Assembly: GCF_050947875.1 (NCBI RefSeq)
Contig: NC_134568.1
Span: forward strand, 200,174,258-200,238,257
Reading direction: 5' to 3'
Length of the DNA: 64,000 nt
Origin: Dermacentor variabilis
Lineage: Eukaryota > Arthropoda > Arachnida > Ixodida > Ixodidae
A model generated the notes under the pieces. It was not told the DNA's origin. It ran no database searches and saw only the letters and a list, made by a program, of their open reading frames with translations. The position numbers and the translations under genes were made by a program. This document shows, piece after piece, positions 11,410 through 22,607 of the stretch. The stretch's first letter is position 1. Each line of letters begins with the position of its first letter.

Positions 11410-11900
11410 AAAGGGGGAACAGAAAAAGGAAAGCGGGACAGAAGCGCAAATCGTGCCGAAAACCGGGCGGTAGTTCGGATTCCATGGAGATGTTGCAGCT
11501 GATGTTACAGCGGCACCTAAGTGAATCCTTCTCAGTGCCACCTCATCGAGGCGGGCGCTTGACCTACGGGGGCAGTAGGATCCATACGGACAGGGCGTTA
11601 TCAATGTCCGTGTGGGAGGGCAAATGATTTATTTTGTCTGAAAACCACGTGAGCTCTGGATGTTGCGAGAAGAGCGGTAATGGATACGTGACTGTAGGGC
11701 AAGTCAATAAAAGAGTCAACGGAGCGAGAGCTTTAGATTACGGGATACAAACTATTGGCACGTGCCACTTCCACGCTCGCGATTTGGTCGACTCTAACTC
11801 TTTTACCGCATTTTCCTTATAGCGGAAACGACCGTGCCGCAAGCTAAACAAAGGCACGTCGCCGTACACTTGTCAGTGGACAGAAAAATGGACACACACA
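11410..11900. other. No gene recognised
   Basis: GC-moderate sequence with overlapping short ORFs on both strands, none with motifs. Confidence 0.35.
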
Positions 11901-11903
11901 CAG

Positions 11904-12044
<141 letters not shown>

Positions 12045-12687
12045 TCCCGCATTGGAATGCATTGTATTGGAATGCATCGGTATGCATTTCACATTTTGTA
12101 AGCGAGCGTTTTTTATGCTGGTCAGTCGACGCCGTCTGAAAGCTTGGCATTGTGGGAAGGTGCTGCGACAAAACTACGCGGTAAACACCAGTACTACATA
12201 AAACGCGTCGCTCGTTCTAAAGCAGCGTCAGTTCGTTTATAATATCGAGAACTGGGGGAACTATCGCGTTAAGTGTGTTTCAGGTCCTCGATAGAGACGT
12301 GCACAGACAGTCATTGAGTCAAAGCCGCTCGTGCAAACCAGTCGTTCTCAGAAAAGACAAAGCAAGGAAGGAAGGAAGGAAAAAGTGGAGAAGGAATTAA
12401 AGGCAGAGAAAAAGTGCCATCACTGCCTTGTGAGCTGATGATCGGTGGGAACGGTGCTCTAGTACTTTCTGTTCACTCGGAGGACGATCATCTAGATTCC
12501 TGAATGTTTTGGACATAGATTGTTTTTGTGCTTCAAATTGAGGACAGTGAGGACCAGTATCCTCTACAACGCTCCTCCACACTTTCAGCTTGTCGTTTCT
12601 TTTATACTTCGAGTGTTTTCAATTTAATTTTTTCTTCAATGTTAGGGTGGTGCGCCAGACTGATCGACCAGAAACAAAAATTAAAAA

Positions 12688-12930
12688 AATTGAATTATGG
12701 GGTTTTACGTGCCAAAACCACTTTCTGATTATGAGGCACGCCGTAGTTGAGGACTCCGGAAATTTCGACCACCTGGGGTTCTTTAACGTGCACCTAAATC
12801 TAAGCACACGGGTGTTTTCGCCCCCATCGAAATGCGGCCGCCGTGGCCGGGATTCGATCCCGCGACCCCTTGTTCAGCAGCCCAACACCATAGTCACTGA
12901 GCAACCTCAGCAACCTCAACCTCAACCATG
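12688..12930 (-). mobile_element. Ruka-like SINE copy
   Basis: Read on the plus strand it begins with the 3' end GGGGTTTTACGTGCCAAAAC, then CACCTGGGGTTCTTTAACGT, AATGCGGCCGCCGTGGCC and the B-box complement GGATTCGATCC. The tRNA head is disturbed at its outer end by CAACCT repeats (12901-12928), so I cannot define a target duplication. Confidence 0.9.
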
Positions 12931-12949
12931 CGGCCCGTGATAACATCGC

Positions 12950-13510
12950 GGCGCCAACCCAAATCATTCAAGCTTGCTGCAAGCAACGCACAACTGTGTT
13001 GGGATCGTGCTCTAACTTATCTCTGATTAACATATGTTGCGGATAGGTTCGTAAATCTCCCATATATTTTTCATTTAAAAAATTTCATTATATAGTTTTG
13101 ACTTGTAAAACCCCAGTTTCTTTTTTTTTCTGCGGCGCATGGTCATAGTATCGCTATTCAAGGTACTCGACAGTTACGCTATTTCGCGTCATCGGAAGTA
13201 CACCGAGTTTCGCAACTTGACTGCGTTGAACGGGAAGTACTGTCGCTTTTCCACATTACCGTCGAAGGCGAAGTGCTTCACGTGGTCCAGGTGGGAATCC
13301 CTACTTTTTTGTTCTAATGGCAGCGGTTATTATACAGATCACAAACAAGTTGTCACCCAAAAGCTCACCCGTATGGCGCATTTTCCGCGCGAATCGCGTG
13401 CGTGAGCATCGGCCGGCCAACCTTTCTGAACGCCAGTCCGCGTGTCTTGGCGTCGGCGACAGTTTCTAACAAAGGCCACGAAACGTGGCTAAGTAGAAAA
13501 AGCTATTGCT
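12950..13510. other. No gene recognised
   Basis: Short ORFs only; a T-run at 13120-13130. Confidence 0.35.
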
Positions 13511-13515
13511 GCCTC

Positions 13516-13585
13516 GGGTTAGGGTTCGAACTAATGCCTTCTGAATTGCGAAACCCGGGTGTTCTGCACCCACGGCACCATGGAA
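13516..13585 (-). mobile_element. Possible tRNA-like SINE head
   Basis: Minus strand contains AGTTCGAACCC (B-box-like, near 13522-13533) preceded by a TGCAGAAC stretch that could be a poor A-box. The evidence is the B-box match alone, so this is tentative. Confidence 0.3.
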
Positions 13586-13589
13586 GTGT

Positions 13590-14470
13590 TGTTTTATTGT
13601 TAAATGCACGTAAATACTACGCACGTTGCACGCGCGCACGCACACAGGCGCTCTTTTGGAACACTATGCGCGACAGAGAAAAAAGAAAAGGAACGTTGTA
13701 AGAGTGAAGGTGAGTGCACGAGATAAACAAACAATTTATGAGTGGTAAAGACTGTCATTGTGCATTGTCATGTCATTAATGCGTTGCGAAGTGCGTCTGT
13801 ATAAACACATTGAAACGTGGGCTCCCCCACGACTATGTCCATTACACGTTGTTAGTTGTCAAAAAGCGAAGCCTCTCGTAGTTTTCATCTTCCTGCGTTT
13901 TTTCTTCTCGTTTTTGTTTCGCGTGATTCTCCCCCGCGTCGATCGGTTGATCGACATAAATTGTCCGCCTGTGCTTTCGCGCTCCAGTTCACCGGGTGGG
14001 CGCGAATCGAAGTCACGGCTGCCGCTGACGTGGACGGCGCGCATCGCGATGGGCACATATGCCGTGAAGGACGCCATGGAAAGTTCTTTCGAACGTCCTT
14101 GATGCGAGGCAACTTTCTTGGCCCCATCGGGTGAGCAGATGTGGGCTCCAAGCTAGTGAACCAATCACTGGATACACGAAAATAGTGAAATTATTTACTC
14201 GGCTGTATACTTAAACACGATTTCTTTCCCGGAACATTCGAGAATATTCGCGTATCGACATAAACATCGGAGGTAGCTTCGCTTTCGGCAGTTTAGTGAA
14301 CGCCAAAAAGGGATCCCAAGTAATTTTTTTTCACGAATCAGGATCGCAATAATAGGCCTATTCGTATTAACAGAGTATCAGTTAGTATATATATCAGTTT
14401 TTACCAAGCTTCAGTTACTATTACGATTTGGGTCTAATAATACATAAAAGCAGTCTTTGCATAACAATAA
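13590..14470. other. No gene confirmed; GC-rich stretch at 13960-14135
   Basis: A 92-codon open frame (13856-14134) ends just before TCGG|GTGAGC, which could be a splice donor. The predicted peptide shows no domain and no acceptor or start context supports it. I do not call a gene. Confidence 0.3.
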
Positions 14471-14477
14471 CTCAGCT

Positions 14478-14542
14478 TGTGTGCGTGTGTATGTGTGCGT
14501 GCGTGCGTGAGCGCGCGCGCGTGTGTGTGTGAGAGTGAGCGT
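14478..14542 (+). repeat. Imperfect (GT)n/(GC)n microsatellite
   Basis: Alternating purine-pyrimidine tract of GTGTGC, GCGTGCGTGC, GCGCGC and GTGTGT units; potentially Z-DNA-forming. Confidence 0.9.
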
Positions 14543-14787
14543 GTATTCATATGCGTGTTTTAGTTCCAACAATTAAAGGATGTCTGCAAGGGCTTATTTA
14601 AATTTTAGGTCAGTGCAGATGACCTGCCCAGGCGGGCATCACTTCCAAGAGAAACCGAAGCAATCTATTAACTAAATAAACTAATCATATCAATTAACTG
14701 TTTCATTGCACACTTTACTGCGCATGTTCAAGAGAATCGTCGTAAAAGCATTGTTCCGTGGGGAGCTCTGCACAGGCCTTTTCTTTC

Positions 14788-14890
14788 TGGCCCGGGCCCG
14801 TCCCAAGCGTGAAAGTGCCATGCGCACCCCGCCCGAGTCCGGCGTTGTGGTTTCAAAATCGGCTCGTTCCCAGCCCGGCCCGTTAGCTCT
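14788..14890 (+). repeat. GCCCG-rich degenerate repeat
   Basis: Recurring CCCGGGCCCGTCCC, CCCCGCCCGAGTCC and CAGCCCGGCCCGTTAG motifs. A similar GCCCG-rich tract occurs at 18608-18705. Confidence 0.5.
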
Positions 14891-14948
14891 TGAGCCTAAA
14901 CAAAGCACGGTCCAGTTCCAGGTTGATATGAAGATATTAAATCATGAA

Positions 14949-15146
14949 TTCTGTAATTTTACGTGCCAAAACTACAATCTGATTCTGAGGCATACCACAG
15001 TGCGAGACCGCTGGTTAATTTCGACCACACAGGCGCTTGTGCATTTTCCCCCCATCGAAATGCTCCCGCCGCGGCCGGGTTCGGACTCAGGATCTCGAGT
15101 TCAGCAGCGCGACGCCATAGCCACTAGGCTACCGCGATGGGCGATG
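14949..15146 (-). mobile_element. Diverged Ruka-like SINE copy
   Basis: Plus-strand view: TTTTACGTGCCAAAACTACA, TGAGGCATACC, CCCCCATCGAAATGCTCCCG, then a B-box complement (GGTTCGGACTC) and the head (CAGCAGCGCGACGCCATAGC). It is more diverged than the copies at 9388 and 33836, so likely older. Confidence 0.85.
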
Positions 15147-15274
15147 TGACGACACCAGCCGCGCACAGATGATTAGTTGACCGGTTTGACTGTATCAGGT
15201 TTTTCACTGGAGTTGTTGCCGATAAATGAGCAGGTAGGAATAAGATAGGAAAGGTTATGCAGATCCAACGCACA

Positions 15275-15397
15275 TTTTGTTTAATTTAGGTGTACGTTAA
15301 AGAATCCCAGGTGGTCAAAATGAATCAGGAGTCCCCCACTAAGGCATGCCTCATAGTCAGATCGTGGTTTCGGCACGTAAAATACCAGATTTCTTTT
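15275..15397 (+). mobile_element. 5'-truncated Ruka-like SINE
   Basis: Starts inside the body (TTTAGGTGTACGTTAAAGAA), continues through CCCAGGTGGTC and GGCATGCCTCATAGTCAGAT and ends with GGCACGTAAAATACCAGATT. The tRNA head is absent. Confidence 0.85.
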
Positions 15398-15399
15398 CA

Positions 15400-15955
15400 C
15401 AATCGAATCTCAAAGAATCATTGCAAACTAAAAGGCTAGAACTCAGGCCGATAAACTTGGCGAGAATGTAAATTTTGTTATTGGCTTTGGAATGCTATAT
15501 ACGTTGCCGCTAGAAGTTCTTCTAGCTTAATTAAATATAAGTTGATGACACGCAATGGTAACGCTCACGTGCAACACTATTGTCACGTGCAAACAATCAA
15601 TTCTTATTGCTTTATTCAACTTCATTTTAATTGCGTCAATTTTCAGCACACAATTTCAGTATCGGTCCCAATGAAAAAAAGAAAACTTGATTCAACTTTG
15701 TTCAGGTGTATGGTTGACGACAAATGATTGGCTGGGCCAAGCTTGGTACTGTCGCTCGGACCGAGCTTAGGGACTGACATCAGCCTCGCGTTGGCAGGCT
15801 GATAAGGTGCCTACGTAGTGCCGGACTACTGCGCCTTGCATCGTCCGACGTAAATTATTGGCATGGCTCTGCTCTAGTCTGTTCGAAATCAAAAGAAAAG
15901 GCATTTCCGACCTGTACATTTTAATTTAACATGCATTCGATCATAATCTTGTTAC
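15400..15955. other. No gene recognised
   Basis: Unique-looking AT-rich sequence. Confidence 0.35.
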
Positions 15956-15961
15956 GCACAT

Positions 15962-17850
15962 GGCATCAAACATTTCATCATCGTCGTCGTCGTCATCATC
16001 ATCAGCAGCAGCCGCAGCAGCAGTACGACATGAATGCAGGGCCTTCGTCCACTGCAGGACGAAGGCCCTGCGATCTCCAATTACCCGTGTCTTGCACTTG
16101 TTGATTTCAACTTGCGCCGGCAAATTTCCCAATTTCATCCCACCACCTAGTTTTCTGCCGTCCTCGACAGCGATTCCCTTCCCTTGGCACCCATTCTGTG
16201 CTCTAATGGTCCACCGGTTATTTACCCTACGCATTACATGACCTGCCCAGCTCCATTTTTTGTCAACTAGAATATCAGCTATCCCCGTTGCTGCTCTGAT
16301 CCACACCGTTCTCTTTCTGTCGCTTAACGTTACGCCTAGCGTTATTCGTTCCATCGCTCTTTGCGCGGTCCTTAACTTGTTCCCGAGTTTGTTAACCTCC
16401 AAGTTTCTGCCCCGTATATGAGCACCTGTAGAATGCACTGATTGCACACTTTTGTGGTAACCTCCTAGTCAGCATTTGGTAATGTCTGCCATGTGCACTC
16501 CAACCCACTTTTACTTCTGTAAATATCCTTCCCATCATCAGGGTTCCCTCTGAGTAATTGACCTAGGTAAACGTATATTCCTGTACAGTCTCTAGAGATT
16601 GACTGGCGATCGTGAATTCGTGTTCCCTTGCCAGGCTTTTGAACATTGTCTTCTGCATATTAATCTTCAACCCCACTCTGGCACTTTCTCGGTTAAGGTC
16701 CTCAATCCTCTTGTAATTCGTCTCCAGTGTCGGGTGAACATGGCACTGCCAGCTGCAAACCGAAGGTTGTTGAGATATATTCGCCGTTGATCCGCACTCC
16801 TAAGTCTTCCCAGTTTAATAGCTTGAATATATATTCTAAGCATTCTCCCAAAGAGACGCGACCGTATTGTGTAGGCCATGGTTGGGCGCCGCGTTTACCA
16901 ATACCTACGCGTTCCGCATAGTATGGCCGACACCGCAGCATGTGGAAATTGCGGCCATGCGGCGCCGCGGAAAAATTTGTCATGTTCTTTGCCAGTGCCC
17001 GCAGTACAACGGGCAGAGACAATCGCTTTCCGCCGTGCTGAACCAGCTGGGCGACCAGCCTCTGTCGGAATAAAGAATTCTGAAACATCGAGGAGACTTG
17101 ACATCGCATCAGAAGGCCGTGCAAGCGCTACTGCGCTTCTTGAGTTCGACCGGCCTGTGTGAACGCCTGTGATTGGAAAGCCTTTTCTATCACCTCTTTT
17201 CTTTTTTTCTTTTTTTCTTTTTCCCCCTTTTTTTCTTGTTCCTTTTTTCTCCTGTCTCTCTTTGTCGTCTTTACAACCCCTATATCCTCCACTTCAGTGC
17301 AGGGTAGCAAACCGGAAACTCGCCATTGGTTAACCTCCCTGCCTTTTCTCTCTCGCTCTCTCGCTCTGTAAGCATGCAGTGAATAGTAGTGGAGAGATTG
17401 TCTCCTTGCCCGAACCCTTTCTTGTTAGATAACTTTCTAATTTTCTTGTGAAGAACCAAGGTAGCTGTGGAATCCTTGTAGATATTTTCCAAGATATTCA
17501 GGCATGCCTCCTACACTCCTTGACGCAATGCCTATATGACTCCTGATAACTCAACTGAATCAAATGTCTTTTCATAAACTCCGCAGATTTCTCCATTACT
17601 TGTTTGACAACATGGATGTTATCCATTGTAGAATATCCCTTCTTGAAGGGATATCAGCTCTTCGCTGATTTAGGTCAAGTGTTGCTCTGGTTCTATTGGA
17701 AATTATGTTTGTGAATATTTTGTACAATACTGAAAGCAAGCTAATGGGTCTGTAGTTCTTAAATTCTTTAACGTCTTCCTTCTTATGGATTAGTAAAATG
17801 TTGGCATTCTTCCAGCCCTCGATCTGGTACACTTAAAAAAATATCAAACA
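15962..17850 (-). mobile_element. Decayed RTE LINE, 5'-truncated and interrupted
   Basis: The minus strand matches the second half of the intact RTE at 25650-28871 piece by piece: NANILLIHKKEDVKEFKNYR and PISLLSVLYKIFT (17700-17820), the GEY...LRFA region (about 16750-16800), RTAQRAMERITLGVTLSDRK and WAGHVMRR...NRW (16200-16390), then FVLQWTK and a degenerate (GAT/GAC)n tail at 15970-16005. It has several frameshifts. At 16837-17375 a different LINE has inserted. The upstream endonuclease half is missing, as expected from incomplete target-primed reverse transcription. Confidence 0.88.
16844..17368 (+). mobile_element. 3' end of an RNase H-type LINE inserted into the RTE
   Basis: The plus strand encodes the C-terminal Cys/His block (CGNCGHAAPR and a later LCQCPQYNGQRQ in frame pieces) followed by QPLSE, AVQALLRFLSSTGLCERL and a stop at about 17162. 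A pyrimidine-rich UTR, the GTGCAGGGTAGCAAACCGG module (17296-17314) and a CT-rich tail ending at 17368 follow. TAAGCAT occurs at 16837-16843 and again at 17369-17375, a plausible 7-bp target duplication, and the right copy aligns with the intact RTE sequence. The window's right edge (63862-64000) is the same family. Confidence 0.8.
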
Positions 17851-17854
17851 TTTA

Positions 17855-18600
17855 TTATCTACTAATTTTTCGCGTGATGCCGCGAATGGCGATAGCTGCG
17901 ACCTTTATATCTTGTATCTATGATGCACATGTGATACTTGTGACGCGTAGCAAGTGTTCGAACCGCTGCAATGCTATGGTGGTGCGATGTGACGAATAAA
18001 AGTTTGTGACGTTAACTAAGAATAATTATGCAAGATATCGCGTACGCTTCATCTGCGGATAAGTATTTCAGGAAATATATTTCCCCCACGCGAGAACTGA
18101 AATTTGGAGCTATCATTGTGCACCGCAGACCTGACTGCGTCGGTCGCATAGCACGACACGGTGTACTTATTCCAACTCCGCATTCCGGCCGGTCTGTTAG
18201 GACATTGGAGAAGGGTCTTACTGCGTTTTTGGACTCAGGTCTCGGAGAAATTCTGCATACCAGGGTAGTTGGCCACCACACTTGGCCCAACTATTGCTGG
18301 CGTACGGCTGGCCGAAGCGATCGGCAGCCAAGCGTTTCGCAATGTTTTTCCAGTCGTAAGCCGTCGGCTATGGAGTTGCGCCTATGTTGTTTCGTAATAT
18401 GTGTTAATTCGGGCTCTCTATAATTTATTTCAACACATAAGATGTTAAGCACAGTGCATGCACGGCGTAGACACCACATTTCTTTTTCTCCGTCGAACTG
18501 AAATGTTTGTTCAGTCTAATTCTCCGCAAACCCGCCAGTAGGGCCAGAAAGAACAAATATCATAGTTACAAATAGTATACTCGGCCTTATATTAAGGACA
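17855..18600. other. No gene recognised
   Basis: A 131-codon open frame (18028-18423) has no recognisable domain. Nothing else is assigned. Confidence 0.35.
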
Positions 18601-18607
18601 TAGCTTA

Positions 18608-18705
18608 GGCCCTCGCCCGACCCTCGCCCGGCCCGGGTCCGCGTGATAACTTGCTTACGCGGCCCTAGCCCCGCCCGAGCTTTCGGGTAAGCCCGAGTCC
18701 CTGCA
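18608..18705 (+). repeat. GCCCG-rich degenerate repeat
   Basis: Motifs CCCTCGCCCGACCC, CGCCCGGCCCGGGTCC, GCCCCGCCCGAGC and AAGCCCGAGTCC. Related in composition to 14788-14890. Confidence 0.5.
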
Positions 18706-18754
18706 GTGCTCTAGTTCCGGGTTTCTACATTTTAAAATGGCCATGTAGATTAAG

Positions 18755-19110
18755 CAGAGGCCCTACGCCAACTGTAAACAAATACCTTCCCGAACCCGTT
18801 TCACCTCAAACAGATATTCCCTCAAGTGCAAAAAGAAGACATGTAAGATATGCAGACAGGACAGAGCTACGCTCAAACACATGCTATGGGACTGTAACGC
18901 CCAACGCAAAAACGAGTTTAACTCCGAGACCCTATCGCTGAGGTGGGCCGCCGCTCTGCGCAGCTCCGACCTCGGCGACCAACTCTGGGCCGTCCAGCAG
19001 GACCGTGAGGCGGCGCTGAGACAAGATCTCGACGTCCCGTCGTCGAATACCTGAGCCCGGGTCGCCGAACACCTGCAGGACAATTCAGTAAACTTATAAC
19101 CAACCAATGT
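18755..19110 (+). mobile_element. C-terminal fragment of an RNase H-type LINE
   Basis: The frame from about 18835 reads CKICRQDRATLKHMLWDC, a Cys-Cys-His-Cys knuckle, then RWAAALRSSDLGDQLWAVQ and a stop near 19052, followed by a short 3' part. This is the layout found C-terminal to RNase H domains in I-group LINEs. No RT remains. Confidence 0.75.
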
Positions 19111-19114
19111 AGAT

Positions 19115-20600
19115 CAGGTAACTGGCGCCAAATTATTCGTTCTATTCACCTCATAAAGCACGCGGGACTGCAAAGCGCGGCTCGCGCACCTACGTCGCTG
19201 TGCCGTACAAGGGCGGTGTAAAATGAAACTGTCTTCGCGCTTCACTCTTTCCACGGGGTGATGCCGCTTTGCGTTGCTCTCGATTCACAGTGCGTGTAAG
19301 CAGCAGGGGCAAGCCTCTATCGCTCTGTATGGCGAAACTTCATGGTAAACCCACGAAATCGTCTGACATAGAAATCGCCTGCAAAAAAAAAAAGAAAGAA
19401 GGACTGTTTCCCGATGACTCCGTTTACGAAGACGCTCTGCAACGCGGCGTCGTCAGACCTTCCGCAAGCTTTTAGCGTCGGTCGCGTCGGGGCAGTGTCA
19501 CAGGAGCGCCGACACGAAGGAAACTTCCGTCTCTGGCAGCTGGCAGAAGGAAATCAGCTGGATGTCGTCTTATTGTGACACGCCGTCACCTTGGCGAGAC
19601 TTTTGAGACGGGCGCCGCAACGCAGGTTCCATCACGGCACAGCAGGCAGAATAATTAACGGTCGTTTCGCACAACTGCTGCGGCAGCCCACGTTCGTTCC
19701 AGATGAGTATACAACGACCACTACTTAACAAAATTTCGAACCAGAATTCGGACACTGTGGTCCCAGGATAAGCCCCACATACTTGCCATGTATCTTCCGT
19801 TACGTTTAAGGCCCCTTGCCTCGCGAACTTGTGTTTGTTTCATTTTGATCAGTATTTCTTCGTCATTTGAGTTGAACAAGAATTACAAATTTGTAACCAC
19901 ATATTTTTAGACGAAACATTTCTTGCTGTTTAATAAAAGACAAAAAAGGACGAAGACTGGCCTGTCAGGAAAGAATACGTTTAGTCTGCTGTATTGCGCG
20001 TTTTGACATGGACCATATATGTACATGAAAGTAATTGTTAATTCACGTTACAATGAAATTTTCTTCATCTAGGCACTTTTATCCCAAACGTTTCGGATTT
20101 GTTAGATGCTGAAAACGTTTTAACGCCATATTTGCATTATGAGTGGTCAGACATAAACGTTAGGACCTCGGGAAGTAGAACTAATGTTTCTGTTTACATA
20201 TACAAATTAATTTGTTCACTGTACGTTTCTCTGTGATAAACGAAGTTCGCGTAGAAATAAAAGAAACGCCAACGTTTATTTGTGCATTTGTATGCGCGTT
20301 TGTGTGTGCAAACGTCTTTGAAAAATACGCCCCCATTCCACCCTGTGAAAGTGGATGCACAGCGAAGCTGTTGGCGACGTCAGACGAGCACCACCACAAT
20401 AAGCGACGTACGTCATGCGCACGCACTTGTACGTAAGTGCAGCATACGAGCTCATTCCACTCGGCCATCCGCCAAGCGCAAGTGCATTATTGACCTAATT
20501 GAATTTCTCAAAGTAAATTGCGCCAGAAAATTTGCAAAGTACGACTTGCACACAAGCTGCAGACATGATAGCTTCGGATTGTAATTCGAATATACGAGAA
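19115..20600. other. No gene recognised
   Basis: Short ORFs only; an A-run at 19384-19395. No repeat family was recognised. Confidence 0.4.
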
Positions 20601-20627
20601 TAACGGCATCGTAACGTGGCAATTTCG

Positions 20628-20724
20628 CCTGATGACGTATCTGATGACACCATCACGTCAAACGTGACGTCATGCGATGACGTATCCGTCAAGTGATGAT
20701 GTCACCTGATCACGTCATGTGATG
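20628..20724. repeat. Cluster of degenerate GTGATGACGTCA-type palindromes
   Basis: About ten overlapping or spaced copies of GATGACGT/ACGTCATC and relatives in ~97 bp, including a perfect TGACGTCA at 20665-20672 (the CRE/ATF half-site palindrome). It resembles a degenerate short tandem repeat. Whether any factor binds is unknown. Confidence 0.65.
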
Positions 20725-20729
20725 CCTCT

Positions 20730-21195
20730 TGGAAAATCAGCACACTGTGCGCTTCCCGCTTCCTCGCACTGTCTCCGGGATTGGCCCACATTTCTGCGTG
20801 AGCACCGCGCCCGCGGTCATGAAAAATCCCGACTTGCGGAAAGCTGCGTGTCATACAGTTGCATATGATATTTGCACCTATCAACCATCACCGTAACGTG
20901 CCGACAGTCCCTGAGACTGCAGCGAAAGCTGCAGGGATCGTGGTACCATATAGTCAGCCTGGACTTCGGACTTCGCGCTGCTCAGCTTAGAGGACACACC
21001 TTCTATTTCCAACCAGGAAGAAGGAGGGTCAAGCTAAATAGACTCAAAGCCACGAGCTGCCTCTTCATTCCACATATTGCACAAATATTCCTCGGAAGCG
21101 CAAAGTCACTGTATATTATCGCCACCCTTCGCGCTGCATGCTGTTACCGAGGCCGTCGCCCTCGCGGCTGCAGCCCTGCCGGCTGACTTCCGACG
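20730..21195. other. No gene recognised
   Basis: No domain or repeat recognised. Confidence 0.3.
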
Positions 21196-21199
21196 GGGA

Positions 21200-21700
21200 A
21201 GAAGCTGCTGGTTGGACGTTGTATACACACGGGTATACACCGCGGGTGAGAGTACGTGCGCGGGTTGTGTATGCAGCGGCCGCACATGGCAACGCGCCGT
21301 ACTGACGCGAAGGCGCGAACAGGACCAGCGCGACCGGAGCGTCGGCGCACCAGGTGGTGGCGGGGTGCCGGGATGCGGCAGCGACGCGGCTACTATTCCT
21401 GGCCGCAGGACGTGTGGAGTTCGCCGAGCAGGGTTGAAGCGCTGCTGCACGGCTGCGAGCCGAGCAACGGCGGCGCGAAAAAGCTGACCCTGAAAGAGGC
21501 CCGGGCGCGCGCGTGTCTACAACATAGCTCGACGCGCCGTCTGTCGCGCGCGCGCAGCCTTTTAGGCACCGCGCGCGCTGTCGCTGCACATTTTCCTGCC
21601 GCCAATTAATCTCGGGGGGGGGGGACTAAGTGCAGGCAGCGCTTTCGTCCCTGCGTCGCCTCCGCCTACGCGATGCCAGCGTAAATCGTGGCAGGTCTCG
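21200..21700. other. CpG- and GC-rich island, possible promoter or first exon
   Basis: Markedly CpG-dense compared with its surroundings, ending in GCGCGCGC tracts (21500-21590). Long frames are open on both strands, as expected in such composition. One plus-strand frame (21373-21609) has a moderately protein-like stretch, WPQDVWSSPSRVEALLHG, but there is no domain and no clear donor site. I leave it as an unassigned island. Confidence 0.35.
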
Positions 21701-21749
21701 GGCGGCGTTTGGGAAAGTTGGCCCGCTCTTCCTAATTCACCCTTCCGGC

Positions 21750-22080
21750 GTACTATGCCTGCGTGCTCTTGTGCACTAAATCTAGACGCGGGGGGCCAAA
21801 ATGTCCTAAGCAGTGTCTTTAGTATCTTGGGCTTAATCTCTTCCTTTTAATTCCTTTGTGTTGGTTACCCACTTATTTTCTGTTACTGCTCGCGACGCGA
21901 ACACTGTGTTAGGGCAATGAGATAGAGTAAGTAAATCAGTAAGGAAATAATATATCAATAATATATCAAGAAAATGGCCTTCCGGAGCACTTGCTTGCGA
22001 TGTCTTAGACGTTAGGGCACCAAATAAGGCTGCTAGAGACGCTCAACGTCTTCTAAAACACGCCATCGCCAGTCATTTGA
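21750..22080. other. No gene recognised
   Basis: No motif seen. Confidence 0.3.
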
Positions 22081-22084
22081 AGTT

Positions 22085-22416
22085 TTAATGGTCGCCACTT
22101 CACCAACGCTATGTGACGAATTAATTGAGCATGAAGGCCAGAAGCCTCCCTGGTGTATCACCTTCGCACGGTGTCAGCGCATACTTCAGCATGTCTATAC
22201 GAGATCGAACTTGCAGCGCCACCATTGTGTGTAACCTGTAAGGCTCTCGAAGATGTGGAACATTATTTGTGGCAGTGTCCTAGACATGCGAGAAATCGCA
22301 ATTCTTCGTTTGAAGCACTTCATTGTCTAGGCACCATACATGCTATAGTAGAGTGTAGACGACATGTTTCCGCGAGGACACTGGACATTTCGGGCTCCTC
22401 CCGAGTTCTTAAGTGA
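22085..22416 (+). mobile_element. C-terminal fragment of an RNase H-type LINE
   Basis: The frame at 22153-22416 contains YHLRTVSAHTSACLYE and CVTCKALEDVEHYLWQCPRH, the Cys-x2-Cys...His-x4-Cys block found after RNase H in I-group LINEs. Upstream sequence is degraded. Confidence 0.75.
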
Positions 22417-22575
22417 TGTGGACCTATGTTGTGATTGGCAACTATAGCAGACTCATTTCAAGGCATTGTGTTGCCGCATGGTCGGCGGGCCTGCGCGGCA
22501 TCATGCAAGAAATGGTTCACAAGCTACGGGCTTGCGTTCCCTTCCGCATCGCTGTGCATGTCATCTTATACGCCT

Positions 22576-22607
22576 GGATTCGAGACCCTCGCGAGGGTCT
22601 CGAATCC
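22576..22607. repeat. Perfect 32-bp palindrome
   Basis: GGATTCGAGACCCTCG followed immediately by its exact reverse complement, with no spacer. It could extrude as a cruciform or form a stem in RNA. Confidence 0.95.

Noticed and set aside
13856..14134. 92-codon frame ending near a possible donor (TCGG|GTGAGC)
   Set aside because: A single donor-like site without domain, acceptor or conservation evidence is too weak.
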